DNA from: an uncultured Lachnospiraceae bacterium | Lineage (GTDB): Bacteria; Bacillota; Clostridia; Lachnospirales; Lachnospiraceae | DNA: 64,000 nt | Assembly: GCA_946623875.1 (NCBI GenBank) | Contig: CAMORO010000003.1 | Location: 1 to 64,000 of the forward strand | Direction: 5' to 3' | In this document: positions 44,006-53,698 of the stretch, piece by piece | Numbering within the stretch: position 1 is the stretch's first letter | Layout: the number at the start of each line of letters is the position of its first letter | Program-made: the position numbers and the translations under genes | The notes under the pieces: generated by a model | What the model was told of the DNA's origin: nothing | The model's input: only the letters and a program-made list of their open reading frames with translations | Databases searched by the model: none

Positions 44006-45397
44006 ATGAGGAAGTACATAGGAGACAGAAAATTTTACGGTCATGCGCTAAGACTCACGATTCCGATGATGGTACAGTATGCCATTTCGAACTTCGTGGG
44101 TCTTCTTGATAATCTCATGATAGGGCGGATCGGAACCAATGCCCTGTCGGGTGTATCCATTGCAAATCAGATGATTTTTATCTTTTATCTGCTTGTGTTC
44201 GGAGCAATTGCGGGGGTAGGGATTTTTACCGCGCAATACCATGGGATGAAAAATGTGGAGGGCGTGCGGGACACATTCAGGTTTAAGCTGGTTATGAATT
44301 CGGTTCTTGTGATCCTTGCGATAGTCTTTTTCAGTCTGTTCGGGAGGGAGCTTATCGGGACCTTTCTTCATGGCGAGGGGTCGGCTGAGGATGCTGCGCA
44401 GACACTTCAGATAGGTGTTTCCTATATGAACATAATGCTGATAGGGCTTGTGCCGTATGCGATATCGCTTGCATACTCGGGAACGCTGAGGGAGATAGGA
44501 GAGACCGCCGTTCCCATGAAGGCTTCGCTGTATGCGGTGCTTATTAATCTTGTCGGTAACTTCCTGCTTATCTACGGTTATTTCGGACTTCCTGCGCTTG
44601 GTGCGGCAGGTGCTGCGGTGGCCACCGATATATCGAGGGTTGCAGAGCTTTTGATACTTGTTGTCTATACTCACAGACACAGCAGTGAGCATCCGTTTAT
44701 CGTTGGTGCGTTAAGTACTCTTGCGGTTCCTAAGGATATGGCTATTAAGTATTTTGTAAAGAGTGTTCCGCTTATGCTTAACGAAACCATGTGGGCTTCA
44801 GGAACCACCTTTATGAACCAGTGCTATTCATACAGAAGCCTGAGTTCTGTTGCGGCGTTAAATATTGAATCCACACTGTTTAATCTGCTGGGTGTTGCCT
44901 TTCTGTCCATGGGAGAAGGCGTCGGTATAATCATCGGTCATACTCTCGGAAGAGGAGATATAGAAAAGGCCAAAGAAGATTCGGTCAAACTGATCGCATT
45001 TACGGTTATGTGCGGTTTGGTGTTCGGACTGGTGCAGATAGGCGTGAGCGGACTGTTTCCCCGGCTTTACAATACATCGGATGAAGTCAGGAGGCTTGCG
45101 GGTCAGCTTATAATCATATTTGGCTGTCTTATGCCGGTCGTTGCCTATGCGCATTCGTCATATTTTACGATACGTGCCGGAGGAAGGGCATTTATTACGG
45201 TTTTGTTTGACAGTTGCTTCGTATGGGTGGTATCTGTTCCGTTTGCGTATTATCTCAGCCGTTATACAGGTATTGCGGTTGTGCCAATGGTTGCCATGGT
45301 ACAGTCCCTTGAGATAATAAAAGCTGTAATAGGCGGAGTAATGGTACATTCGGGTATCTGGGCACGTAACATCGTTATGAAGGGTAATGACCGGTAG
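44006..45397 (+). CDS. MATE-family multidrug/metabolite exporter
   Basis: A 463-residue membrane protein with about 12 hydrophobic helices in two related halves. FYGHALRLTIPMMVQYAISNFVG and GLLDNLMIGRIGTNALSGVSIA match the usual N-terminal MATE helix pair, driven by sodium or proton gradients. Substrate is not predictable. The Shine-Dalgarno sequence is weak. An unusually structured leader precedes it, suggesting regulated expression. A second MATE gene follows after 110 bp; the two are only distantly alike, so this is not a recent duplication. Confidence 0.9.
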   Translation: MRKYIGDRKFYGHALRLTIPMMVQYAISNFVGLLDNLMIGRIGTNALSGVSIANQMIFIFYLLVFGAIAGVGIFTAQYHGMKNVEGVRDTFRFKLVMNSVLVILAIVFFSLFGRELIGTFLHGEGSAEDAAQTLQIGVSYMNIMLIGLVPYAISLAYSGTLREIGETAVPMKASLYAVLINLVGNFLLIYGYFGLPALGAAGAAVATDISRVAELLILVVYTHRHSSEHPFIVGALSTLAVPKDMAIKYFVKSVPLMLNETMWASGTTFMNQCYSYRSLSSVAALNIESTLFNLLGVAFLSMGEGVGIIIGHTLGRGDIEKAKEDSVKLIAFTVMCGLVFGLVQIGVSGLFPRLYNTSDEVRRLAGQLIIIFGCLMPVVAYAHSSYFTIRAGGRAFITVLFDSCFVWVVSVPFAYYLSRYTGIAVVPMVAMVQSLEIIKAVIGGVMVHSGIWARNIVMKGNDR

Positions 45398-45507
45398 CGT
45401 AAATCACGAGTGTTTTGAGCCTGTTTTGAACAGTACGACATAGTAGGAAATCTGACAAACCGAAGAGATAAGGCAGAGACAATAAAGCAGATGACGGTAA
45501 GGATGAA

Positions 45508-46977
45508 ATGAACAGGACAGAAGATAATATAATAGAAGATAATAAAGCAGAAGATAGTAAGGCTGAAGATAATAAGGCGGCAGAAACGCAGCATAAAGAA
45601 AACAAGATGGGAACCATGCCGGTCGGGAAGCTTATCATAAACATCGGTCTGCCGATGATACTGTCGATGCTGGTGCAGGCATTCTACAATGTTGTTGACA
45701 GTATATTTGTAGCAAGGATATCAGATGCGGGTCAGGCCGGTTCGGCGGGAACTTCGGCGCTTGTGGCGGTCGGTATGGCATTTCCGTTCCAGATGCTGTT
45801 GATCGCTGTCGGAACAGGTACCGGGGTGGGAGTCAATTCCATTCTCAGCAGGGCGCTTGGCGAGAAGGACTTAAAGACTGTAAATAAAGCGGCGACCAAC
45901 GGAGTATTCCTGTCGGTCATAAGTGCGGCCGTATTCTTTTTAATAGGTAAGTTCCTGGCACACACTCTGATCAGATCACAGGGCGGAGAAGGTCTTGCTC
46001 TTGAATACGGAACACAGTATCTGTCAATTGTGTGTATGATGTCTATTGGTGTATTTATGCAGTTCATTTTTGAAAGGCTGCTTCAGTCCACCGGCAAGAC
46101 CTTTTATTCAATGCTTACACAGATGACAGGAGCTGTGATCAACATCATCCTGGATCCGATACTTATTTTTGGTATGTTTGGTTTCCCTGAGCTTAAGGTG
46201 GCGGGAGCAGCTATTGCGACCGTAACGGGTCAGATGGTCGCAGGACTGTTTGCTCTTTACCTTAATAAAAAGAAAAATCATGAGATCTCACTGGATTTCA
46301 GAGGGTTCAGACCTGACGGCCGTATAATAAGAAGAATATATGCCGTAGGTATTCCTACAATGATAATGCAATCAATAGGTTCGGTAATGACTTATTGTAT
46401 GAACAGGATACTTGTATCGCTAAATGATGCGGCAGTAGCGGTATTTACTGTATATTTCAAGCTTCAGAGCCTGTTCTTTATGCCGCTGTTCGGACTCAAC
46501 AACGGACTTATACCGATCCTTGCCTACAATTACGGAGCGCAAAAGAGGAGCCGTATGGTAAAGGCAATAAAGGTATGTATGGTTTATGCCTTTGGATTTG
46601 CTTTCTTTGGTTTCCTTATGTTCAGGCTAATTCCCGACAGGCTTCTGCTCATCTTTAATACGGGCGATGCCTCTCTGATCACTTACGGTGTTCCCGCGCT
46701 TAAGATAATAGCCTGGCATTATCTCCTGGCGTGGTTCTGCATCATAGGAGGAACCGTTTATCAATCTCTGGGTAACGGCATCTATTCGCTTATAGTTTCA
46801 GTTGCCAGACAGCTTGTGGTACTTATCCCGGCTGCCTATATCCTTGCCAGGATAGGAGGCCTTGATCTTATATGGTGGAGCTTCCCCATAGCCGAACTTA
46901 TGTCATTTGCGGTTAATGTATATTTCATGTGGAGGATCAACAGGGATATTATTTCAAAGGTGGACGACCGTACGTGA
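45508..46977 (+). CDS. MATE-family exporter with acidic repeat tail
   Basis: A 489-residue membrane protein with about 12 hydrophobic helices. MGTMPVGKLIINIGLPMILSMLVQAFYNVVDSIFVA is split by the usual start of the first helix near residue 33. Before it is a 32-residue tail made of short near-repeats of EDNKAED, encoded by GAAGATAATAA-type repeats, which look prone to slippage. The rest is an ordinary MATE exporter of unknown substrate. An alternative start at Met34 (KMGTMPVGK) would give a protein without the tail. Confidence 0.88.
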   Translation: MNRTEDNIIEDNKAEDSKAEDNKAAETQHKENKMGTMPVGKLIINIGLPMILSMLVQAFYNVVDSIFVARISDAGQAGSAGTSALVAVGMAFPFQMLLIAVGTGTGVGVNSILSRALGEKDLKTVNKAATNGVFLSVISAAVFFLIGKFLAHTLIRSQGGEGLALEYGTQYLSIVCMMSIGVFMQFIFERLLQSTGKTFYSMLTQMTGAVINIILDPILIFGMFGFPELKVAGAAIATVTGQMVAGLFALYLNKKKNHEISLDFRGFRPDGRIIRRIYAVGIPTMIMQSIGSVMTYCMNRILVSLNDAAVAVFTVYFKLQSLFFMPLFGLNNGLIPILAYNYGAQKRSRMVKAIKVCMVYAFGFAFFGFLMFRLIPDRLLLIFNTGDASLITYGVPALKIIAWHYLLAWFCIIGGTVYQSLGNGIYSLIVSVARQLVVLIPAAYILARIGGLDLIWWSFPIAELMSFAVNVYFMWRINRDIISKVDDRT

Positions 46978-47062
46978 TGCCATCTCCCGAATGGCACATT
47001 GAGTAAAAGATAAGCGGTTGGGAAAACGTGATGCATCTCCCGAATGTTCCATTCGGGAGATG
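46968..47062. repeat. Near-identical 21-nt repeats and a 13-bp hairpin after the MATE gene
   Basis: ACGTGATG-CATCTCCCGAATG occurs twice (about 46971-46993 with one extra C, and 47026-47046). The second copy forms a perfect 13-bp hairpin with CATTCGGGAGATG (47050-47062, loop TTC). Without a T run it is not a standard terminator. Confidence 0.7.
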
Positions 47063-47079
47063 ACGCGCTGTCGCGCTAT

Positions 47080-47140
47080 ACATAAATAATATCCGTCCCA
47101 TTGGTAAGCAAGCTTACCCGGGGCCTGATATTATTTATGT
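47080..47140. repeat. Long imperfect hairpin
   Basis: CATAAATAATATC (47081-47093) pairs with GATATTATTTATG (47127-47139). Inside, CCC/GGG and GGTAAGC-AA-GCTTACC (47103-47118) continue the pairing, so the whole 61 nt can fold into one rod. No T run follows. It may be a mobile-type palindromic element or a structured RNA end. Confidence 0.7.
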
Positions 47141-47162
47141 GCATCACTTGTAGAACACGCAA

Positions 47163-47195
47163 AAAAGGTTCGACCCGCCGATCGAACCTTTTCTA
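47163..47195 (+). terminator. Rho-independent terminator before the priA operon
   Basis: AAAAGGTTCGA pairs with TCGAACCTTTT around an 8-nt loop and is followed by TTC and T-rich sequence. The A/T-rich flanks make it usable in both directions. Confidence 0.8.
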
Positions 47196-47462
47196 TTATA
47201 TTTATTAGAGGGAGGATGTGAGGCGAACCTCACGCTTATGAAAAAGATTTAATTTAATTTCTTGGTCTTAGTATATGGGGAGAATATGACTTCGCAATGC
47301 ACAAATTGTGAACGATAAATGAACAAAGTGCAAAAAAATCGTGTCATGTTAAGATGCGAACGTGACATAATTGCATTATGTAAACCAGAAGCCGAATATA
47401 CTTTTTGTTGATTATGCATTTACCGGAAAAAGCGTAAATACGGAGAAGCAGAAGAACACGAT
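47196..47462. promoter_or_regulatory. Upstream region of the priA operon
   Basis: About 270 bp without a coding frame. TGTCATGTT (47342-47350) and AACGTGACA (47359-47367) form an inverted repeat with a 7-bp gap that could be an operator or hairpin. No convincing -35/-10 pair was identified, though the priA operon promoter should lie here. Confidence 0.4.
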
Positions 47463-49709
47463 ATGAAATACGCGAATATCATTGTTAATATTTCACATGA
47501 AAATCTGGATAAGACATTTCAGTATGCGATCCCCGATCGTCTGAAGGATATTCTTAACGTCGGAGATTATGTCAGCATACCCTTCGGAAGGGGTAATAAA
47601 GTCATCGAAGGTTATGTCCTTGAGATCACTGATAAGGCTGAGTATGATCCGGGGAAGCTTAAGGAGATCATTGAAATAAAAACAGACAGCAGGCTGGTTG
47701 AGCATAAGCTTATAAGGCTTGCATACTGGATGAAACGCCGGTACGGATCGACCATGATAAATGCTCTTAAGACAGTGCTTCCGATCAAGAAGATCGTAAA
47801 GGAAAAGGAGGAACGCTCGATAATCTTAAGGCTTGATGAACAGGCGGCTTATGAGAGGCTTGAAATGTATATGAAGAAACACCAGACCGCAAGGGAGAGG
47901 CTTCTTCGTGAATTGATAAATGAAAAAGAACTTGATTATAAGCTGGTCACGAGCAAGCTTAACATAAGCGCTCCGACGATAAACGCCATGGAGAAGCAGG
48001 ATGTATTGAGCGTCCTTAAGACAAGGGTATACAGAAACACTGCCAAAGGCACCGGGGACAGTGCTGATACTGCTGTCAAGCTTAATGAAGCACAGCAGCA
48101 CATAGCCTCAGCTATCATTGAGGAATACAGACAGGGAATAAGAGACACTTATCTTATCCATGGTATAACAGGAAGCGGCAAGACCGAGATATACATGGAG
48201 ATCATAGATGAAGTGGTAAGAGAGGGGAAACAGGTTATAGTGCTGATCCCCGAGATATCCCTTACCTATCAGACGGTAATGCGTTTCTACAAGAGGTTCG
48301 GAGAGCAGGTATCCACACTTCATTCAAGGCTGTCCGACGGGGAAAAATACGACCAGTTCGAAAGAGCGAAGAAGGGGCAGATCTCGGTTATGATCGGTCC
48401 GAGATCGGCGCTTTTTACTCCGTTTGAGGATCTTGGGCTTATCGTGATAGATGAGGAGCATGAGAATACCTATAAGAGTGACAGCATGCCGAAGTACCAT
48501 GCAAGGGAAACGGCGATCGAGCTGGCAGGGCTTCATGGAGCATCTGTGATCCTCGGCTCCGCAACACCGTCGCTTGAAGCATATTACAAAGCTCTTAATA
48601 ACGAATATAAGCTGTTTACCCTTAACAGAAGAGCAAAGGAAGAGGCTGTGCTGCCGGCAGTTCATATAACTGATCTGAGACAGGAACTTAAGGATGGAAA
48701 CAAGTCAATGTTTGGCAGGGAGCTTAAGTCATTTATGGAAGACAGGCTGAATAAGGGAGAGCAGATAATGCTGTTCCTTAACAGACGCGGATATGCCGGC
48801 TTTGTTTCATGCCGCGCCTGCGGTCATGTGATGAAATGTCCCCATTGCGATGTATCACTGTCCCTGCATGAAGGAGGCAGGCTTAAGTGTCACTACTGCG
48901 GATATGAAAGGGAAGCGGTATCGGTCTGCCCCGAGTGTTCGTCGAAGCTTATCAGCGGGATGAGGGCAGGAACCGAGCAGGTTGAGAAGGAAGTGAGGAA
49001 GCTCTTTCCGTATGCGTCAGTGCTTAGGATGGATGCGGATACAACGGCCGGAAAGGGGAATTACGAGAAGATACTGTCGGCCTTCGCCAACCGGGAAGCG
49101 GATGTCCTTATCGGTACGCAGATGATCGTTAAAGGACATGACTTTCCCTACGTTACCCTGATGGGAATACTGATAGCCGATATGTCGTTAAACGGCGGAG
49201 ATTACAGATCGGCAGAGAGAACCTTCCAACTGCTCACCCAGGCCGCGGGCAGGGCAGGAAGAGCCGGGCTTAAGGGGGATGTTGTCATCCAGACCTACAA
49301 GCCCGATCATTACGCGGTTACCGCTGCGGCCACTCAGGATTACAGACGGTTCTATGATGAGGAGATTGTATACCGTTCACTTATGGAATATCCGCCTGTC
49401 GGACATATGCTGGCGATCATGATCGAAAGCTCCGATGAGGAGATTGCCGATAATTACGCCAAAACATTGGCAGAAGCACTCAAAAATGATATAATGGGGA
49501 GTCTGCAGGTTAAGGATGTCCTTATGATAGGGCCAACAGATGCATCAATAAAGAAGATAAACGATATTTACAGGAAGATGATATATCTTAAGTCAAAGGA
49601 TCAGGATAAGCTTGTATCCCTTAAGGACAGGGCAGAGGAGTTCAGGGACATCAACAGGGATAAGCGTATAAGGGTGACCTTCGATCAGGATCCCGTGAAC
49701 GGATATTAA
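47463..49709 (+). CDS. priA: Primosomal helicase PriA
   Basis: A 748-residue replication-restart helicase (3'-5'). The N-terminal 3'-DNA-binding domain starts YANIIVNISHENLDKTFQYA. Walker A is HGITGSGKTEIYM (about 233), the DEEH box is VIDEEHENTYKSD (about 328), and a zinc-binding block has CRACG, CPHC, CHYCG and CPEC (about 450-500). QAAGRAGRAG is the conserved motif VI. Length and order match bacterial PriA. It leads the conserved priA-def-fmt-rsmB-rlmN-prpC-prkC-rsgA-rpe cluster. Confidence 0.95.
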   Translation: MKYANIIVNISHENLDKTFQYAIPDRLKDILNVGDYVSIPFGRGNKVIEGYVLEITDKAEYDPGKLKEIIEIKTDSRLVEHKLIRLAYWMKRRYGSTMINALKTVLPIKKIVKEKEERSIILRLDEQAAYERLEMYMKKHQTARERLLRELINEKELDYKLVTSKLNISAPTINAMEKQDVLSVLKTRVYRNTAKGTGDSADTAVKLNEAQQHIASAIIEEYRQGIRDTYLIHGITGSGKTEIYMEIIDEVVREGKQVIVLIPEISLTYQTVMRFYKRFGEQVSTLHSRLSDGEKYDQFERAKKGQISVMIGPRSALFTPFEDLGLIVIDEEHENTYKSDSMPKYHARETAIELAGLHGASVILGSATPSLEAYYKALNNEYKLFTLNRRAKEEAVLPAVHITDLRQELKDGNKSMFGRELKSFMEDRLNKGEQIMLFLNRRGYAGFVSCRACGHVMKCPHCDVSLSLHEGGRLKCHYCGYEREAVSVCPECSSKLISGMRAGTEQVEKEVRKLFPYASVLRMDADTTAGKGNYEKILSAFANREADVLIGTQMIVKGHDFPYVTLMGILIADMSLNGGDYRSAERTFQLLTQAAGRAGRAGLKGDVVIQTYKPDHYAVTAAATQDYRRFYDEEIVYRSLMEYPPVGHMLAIMIESSDEEIADNYAKTLAEALKNDIMGSLQVKDVLMIGPTDASIKKINDIYRKMIYLKSKDQDKLVSLKDRAEEFRDINRDKRIRVTFDQDPVNGY

Positions 49710-49727
49710 ATTGTTAAGGAGATTATC

Positions 49728-50198
49728 ATGGCACTCAGAACAATCAGAACTATAGGGGATGAAGTACTTAATAAACCATGCAAGCCGGTTAAGGAGATGA
49801 CGCCGAGGATCAGGACACTTATCGAGGATATGACGGATACGATGTATGAAGCCGACGGTGTGGGACTGGCAGCTCCCCAGGTGGGAGTCCTTAAGCAGAT
49901 CGTAGTCATTGACGTTGGCGAAGGTCCTTTTGTCATGGTTAATCCGCGTGTTGTGGAAACATCGGGCGAGCAGACAGGGAATGAAGGCTGTCTGAGCGTT
50001 CCGGGCAAGACGGGACAGGTGACAAGGCCCAATTATGTCAAGGTTATTGCTTTCAATGAGGAGATGGAGCAGGTCGAGATAGAAGGAACCGAGCTTAAGG
50101 CGCGCGCAATGCTCCACGAGATAGACCATCTTGCGGGCAAGCTGTATGTTGACAAGGTTGAAGGCGAGCTTATGGACGTGGAACCTGTGGAAGTGTAA
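49728..50198 (+). CDS. def: Peptide deformylase
   Basis: A 156-residue enzyme that removes formyl from the N-terminal Met of new proteins. The three family motifs are present: GVGLAAPQVG, EGCLSVPG (metal-binding Cys) and HEIDH (HExxH, metal ligands and catalytic Glu). AAGGAG precedes the start. It pairs functionally with fmt, the next gene. Confidence 0.95.
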   Translation: MALRTIRTIGDEVLNKPCKPVKEMTPRIRTLIEDMTDTMYEADGVGLAAPQVGVLKQIVVIDVGEGPFVMVNPRVVETSGEQTGNEGCLSVPGKTGQVTRPNYVKVIAFNEEMEQVEIEGTELKARAMLHEIDHLAGKLYVDKVEGELMDVEPVEV

Positions 50199-50270
50199 AG
50201 CAGAATATGAAAGCTGAGAACCGTCATAAGGAATCCACCGCTTTGCGGTACCCCTTATGACAAATGGAGG
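50193..50270 (+). repeat. Dispersed hairpin element, copy 1 (before fmt)
   Basis: The first 39 nt match 63337-63375 at 35 positions (shared blocks GTGTAAAGCAGA, ATGAAAGC and GAACCGTCATAAGG). GTCATAAGG then pairs with CCTTATGAC, enclosing ACCGC-TTT-GCGGT. The element begins inside the def stop codon and ends at the GGAGG near fmt. Confidence 0.7.
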
Positions 50271-50281
50271 ATGAGGAATAA

Positions 50282-51250
50282 ATGAAAGTCCTTTTTATGG
50301 GAACGCCGGATTTCGCGGCAGGAATACTTAAAGCGATAACAGAGTCGAGACATGAGGTCACCTGTGTTGTAACACAGGAGGATAAGCCTAAGGGAAGGAG
50401 CGGTCAGCCTGCGCCTTCGCCTGTTAAGGAATGTGCTCTTGAGCACGGAATACCCGTATTCCAGCCTCACAGGATAAAGGATCCGGAAGCAGTTAATGAA
50501 CTGAAACAGTATGAGGCCGACATCTTTGTGGTTGCTGCTTACGGTCAGATACTTTCTAAAGAAATACTTGATATGCCGCGTTACGGATGCATTAATACAC
50601 ATGCATCGCTCCTTCCGAAGTACAGGGGAGCAGCTCCGATACAGTGGGCGATAGCGGACGGGGAGGAGAAGACAGGCGTTACCATAATGCAGATGGATGA
50701 AGGACTTGATACGGGTGATATCATGTATGTCAGAGAGGTTGACATAACTAATAAAGATACGGGAGAGAGTCTGTTCAACAGGCTTGAGGAAGCGGGCAGG
50801 TCTCTGATCGTAGAGGCACTTGACCGGATTGAGGCCGGTGATATCCGCCATGTTAAACAGGATGGGGACAGGGCAACATATGCAAAGATCCTTAACAAGA
50901 GTATGGGTGAGATCGACTGGAGCAGGACTGCAGTTGAAACAGAGAGGCTTATACGGGCTTTTACACCGTGGCCGGGGACATTCACTCATCTAAGAGGCAA
51001 GGTGCTTAAGATACTGGGCGCCGAGGTGGTGACAAGGCAGGAAATGGAAGACATGGCGTCGGAAGAAGGCAGTGAATACAGTGAATGTGAGCCGGGCTGT
51101 GTGGCCGCAGTATCAAAGGATGCGGTCTGTATTGCAACCGGAGGTGACTATCTTAAGATAACCAGGCTTCAGCTTGAAGGGAAGAAGAAAATGGACACGG
51201 CGGAATTCCTGAAGGGCTGCAGGATTGACACAGGGGAGAGACTCGGATGA
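50282..51250 (+). CDS. fmt: Methionyl-tRNA formyltransferase
   Basis: A 322-residue enzyme that formylates initiator Met-tRNA using 10-formyl-tetrahydrofolate. The N-terminus VLFMGTPDFAAGIL, the folate/catalytic segment CINTHASLLPKYRGAAPIQW (Asn, His and later Asp of MDEGLDTGDI) and the C-terminal tRNA-binding domain are present. Its last 4 bp overlap the start of rsmB. A hairpin element lies between def and this gene and could uncouple their expression. Confidence 0.95.
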   Translation: MKVLFMGTPDFAAGILKAITESRHEVTCVVTQEDKPKGRSGQPAPSPVKECALEHGIPVFQPHRIKDPEAVNELKQYEADIFVVAAYGQILSKEILDMPRYGCINTHASLLPKYRGAAPIQWAIADGEEKTGVTIMQMDEGLDTGDIMYVREVDITNKDTGESLFNRLEEAGRSLIVEALDRIEAGDIRHVKQDGDRATYAKILNKSMGEIDWSRTAVETERLIRAFTPWPGTFTHLRGKVLKILGAEVVTRQEMEDMASEEGSEYSECEPGCVAAVSKDAVCIATGGDYLKITRLQLEGKKKMDTAEFLKGCRIDTGERLG

Positions 51251-52584
51251 ACCAGAGGATGATAATACTTGAAACGATGCTGCTTATAGAGGAGGGGAAG
51301 GCAGGTTCCGACAAGATCATCAATCAGGTGCTTGACAAATATGATTACCTTAAGAAGCAGGAGAGGAGCTTCATAAAACGTGTGCTTGAAGGCAGTCTTG
51401 AACGCAGGATAGAGATTGATTATATAATCGACAGGTACAGCCGGACGAAGGTATCGGCCATGAAACCGGTCATTCGTGCTTTGCTGCGCATGAGTGTTTA
51501 CCAGCTCAAGTATATGGATTCGGTGCCGGAATCCGCCGTCTGCAATGAGGCGGTCAAGCTGGTAAAGAGCAAGGGTCTTGCAGGCCTTTGCGGATTTGTT
51601 AACGGAGTTCTTCGGAATATCGCAAGGGATCTTGATAAGATCGAATATCCCGATGAGGACACCAAGGAGGGCATGTCCGTTAAATATTCCTGTCCCGTAT
51701 GGCTGACGGAGCAGCTTATTTGTGAACAGGGACCCGGGAATACACATAAGATACTTGAGGCATCTCTTAAACCGGCTGATATATTTATACGTACAAATCT
51801 TTCAAGGATATCCGTAGAACAGCTTAAGGAGAGGATAAAAGAGGAGGGGCTCGGCGCTGCGCCGGCGCCTTATCTGCCTTATGCTGTCAGGCTTACCGAT
51901 GTCGATTCGATCGCAAGGATAAATGCCTTTGGCGTAGGCCTTTTCCAGATCCAGGATATCGGTTCGATGCTTGTCACACATGTCGCCGGAATCAGGAAAA
52001 ATGATATTGTGCTCGATGTGTGTGCCGCCCCGGGCGGAAAGTCAATGCATGTGCTTGATATTCTTAATGGAAGCGGTCATCTGTATGCCTTTGACATATC
52101 TGACACGAAGCTGGAAATGATAATGGAGAACGCAGCCAGGTCGGGTCATTCAAATGTGGATATAATCATGTCGGATGCTTCCCTGTACAATGAACGGCTT
52201 GAGAAAACGGCAGATGTACTCATAGCCGATCTTCCGTGTTCCGGTCTTGGCGTAATGGGTCGGAAGAATGATATTAAGTACAATATGACGCCTGAAAAGG
52301 AAGCCTCTCTTGCAGGTCTGCAGAAGGAGATCCTTGCCAATGTTTCACGGTATGTCAAGCCCGGCGGGATCCTTGTGTATTCAACCTGTACGATACACAG
52401 GGCTGAGAATGAGGATAATGTGGAATGGATAACTGAGAACCTGCCTTTTGAGCCGGTTTCGCTGGATGAATATCTGCCCGTTGAACTAAGATGCGCAACA
52501 TCGGCAAAGGGTTACATTCAACTGATACCCGGGGTTTGTGAATGCGACGGCTTCTTTATTTCAAAGTTCAGAAGGGTGGGCTGA
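51247..52584 (+). CDS. rsmB: 16S rRNA (cytosine-967-C5)-methyltransferase
   Basis: A 445-residue enzyme. A NusB-like RNA-binding domain (about 1-140, with RVLEGSLERRIEIDYII) precedes a Rossmann methyltransferase with VCAAPGGKSMH (SAM binding), DLPCSGLG (Cys) and STCTIHRAENE (catalytic Cys), as in RsmB/Sun. Its start overlaps fmt by 4 bp. Confidence 0.94.
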   Translation: MNQRMIILETMLLIEEGKAGSDKIINQVLDKYDYLKKQERSFIKRVLEGSLERRIEIDYIIDRYSRTKVSAMKPVIRALLRMSVYQLKYMDSVPESAVCNEAVKLVKSKGLAGLCGFVNGVLRNIARDLDKIEYPDEDTKEGMSVKYSCPVWLTEQLICEQGPGNTHKILEASLKPADIFIRTNLSRISVEQLKERIKEEGLGAAPAPYLPYAVRLTDVDSIARINAFGVGLFQIQDIGSMLVTHVAGIRKNDIVLDVCAAPGGKSMHVLDILNGSGHLYAFDISDTKLEMIMENAARSGHSNVDIIMSDASLYNERLEKTADVLIADLPCSGLGVMGRKNDIKYNMTPEKEASLAGLQKEILANVSRYVKPGGILVYSTCTIHRAENEDNVEWITENLPFEPVSLDEYLPVELRCATSAKGYIQLIPGVCECDGFFISKFRRVG

Positions 52585-52596
52585 GGCACTTATGCC

Positions 52597-53658
52597 ATGA
52601 TCGAAAACATGAACATATCGGACAAGAAAGATCTTCGTTCAATTGAATACAGTGAAATGGAGCAGCTCGTCCTGTCGTTTTCCGGGAAAAGATTCAGGGC
52701 GTCACAGATATATGACTGGCTGCATAGGAAGCTGGTCCCGGGACTTGACTATATGACCAACGTGCCGGCTTCACTTAAGGATAAGCTGTCGGAGAAATAT
52801 ATGATATATTCTGCCGGGATAGAAAGGATGCAGGAGTCGTCTGTGGACGGAACACGTAAATATCTTTTCAGGCTTCATGACGGAAATCTTATCGAGAGTG
52901 TATTCATGCGTTATGAGCACGGGAATTCGGTATGTATTTCCACACAGGCAGGCTGCCGTATGGGATGCAGGTTCTGTGCGTCTACCATTGACGGACTGGC
53001 AAGGAACTTAACCTCCGGTGAAATGCTCGCACAGATATACGGTATCATGAAAGATACAGGAGAGAAGATATCAAATGTTGTGACCATGGGGTCGGGAGAG
53101 CCGCTTGACAATTATGACGAGGTTCTTAAGTTCATAAGGATGCTGACGGATGAACACGGACTTAATATAAGCCAGAGAAATGTTACGGTCTCAACCTGCG
53201 GTCTGGTCCCCGAAATGAGGCGTCTTGCCGGGGAGGGGCTGTCAATAACGCTGGCACTTTCGCTGCATGCGGGGAATGATATCAAAAGGAGTGAGCTAAT
53301 GCCGATCGCCAATAAGTATTCACTTGATGAGGTCATGGATGCCTGCCGGTATTATTTTGACAGGACCGGTAGAAGGATGACCTTTGAATACTCCCTTGTA
53401 GGCGGAGTTAATGATACCGAATCAGACGTGAAGGAGCTTGTAAAACTCCTGTCCGGCATGAACTGCCATGTCAACCTGATTCCGGTCAATCCCGTCAAAG
53501 AGCGTAAATATGTTCAGTCCGGGCGCCGGACGGTGAAGGCGTTTAAAAATAAACTTGAAAAAAATAATATAAATGTTACTATTAGAAGGGAAATGGGTAG
53601 AGATATCGATGGCGCCTGCGGTCAGTTAAGGAGGCGCGTTCTTGATGAAAACACATAA
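52597..53658 (+). CDS. rlmN: 23S rRNA/tRNA adenine-C2 methyltransferase
   Basis: A 353-residue radical-SAM enzyme modifying A2503 of 23S rRNA and A37 of some tRNAs. The cluster motif is CRMGCRFC (CxxxCxxC). GSGEPLDNYDEV, NVTVSTCGLVP and LSLHAGND are RlmN signatures, and Cys in DGACGQLR is the C-terminal methyl-carrying cysteine. Spacing to rsmB is 12 bp. Confidence 0.95.
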   Translation: MIENMNISDKKDLRSIEYSEMEQLVLSFSGKRFRASQIYDWLHRKLVPGLDYMTNVPASLKDKLSEKYMIYSAGIERMQESSVDGTRKYLFRLHDGNLIESVFMRYEHGNSVCISTQAGCRMGCRFCASTIDGLARNLTSGEMLAQIYGIMKDTGEKISNVVTMGSGEPLDNYDEVLKFIRMLTDEHGLNISQRNVTVSTCGLVPEMRRLAGEGLSITLALSLHAGNDIKRSELMPIANKYSLDEVMDACRYYFDRTGRRMTFEYSLVGGVNDTESDVKELVKLLSGMNCHVNLIPVNPVKERKYVQSGRRTVKAFKNKLEKNNINVTIRREMGRDIDGACGQLRRRVLDENT

Positions 53659-53698
53659 ATAAATCCTGTTCCCAACAGAGACGAAAGGATCCGGACAA

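Noticed and set aside
45508-45610. Separate small acidic peptide gene at the MATE start
   Set aside because: The repeat-rich stretch is in frame with the MATE protein without a stop, so it is treated as its N-terminal tail.
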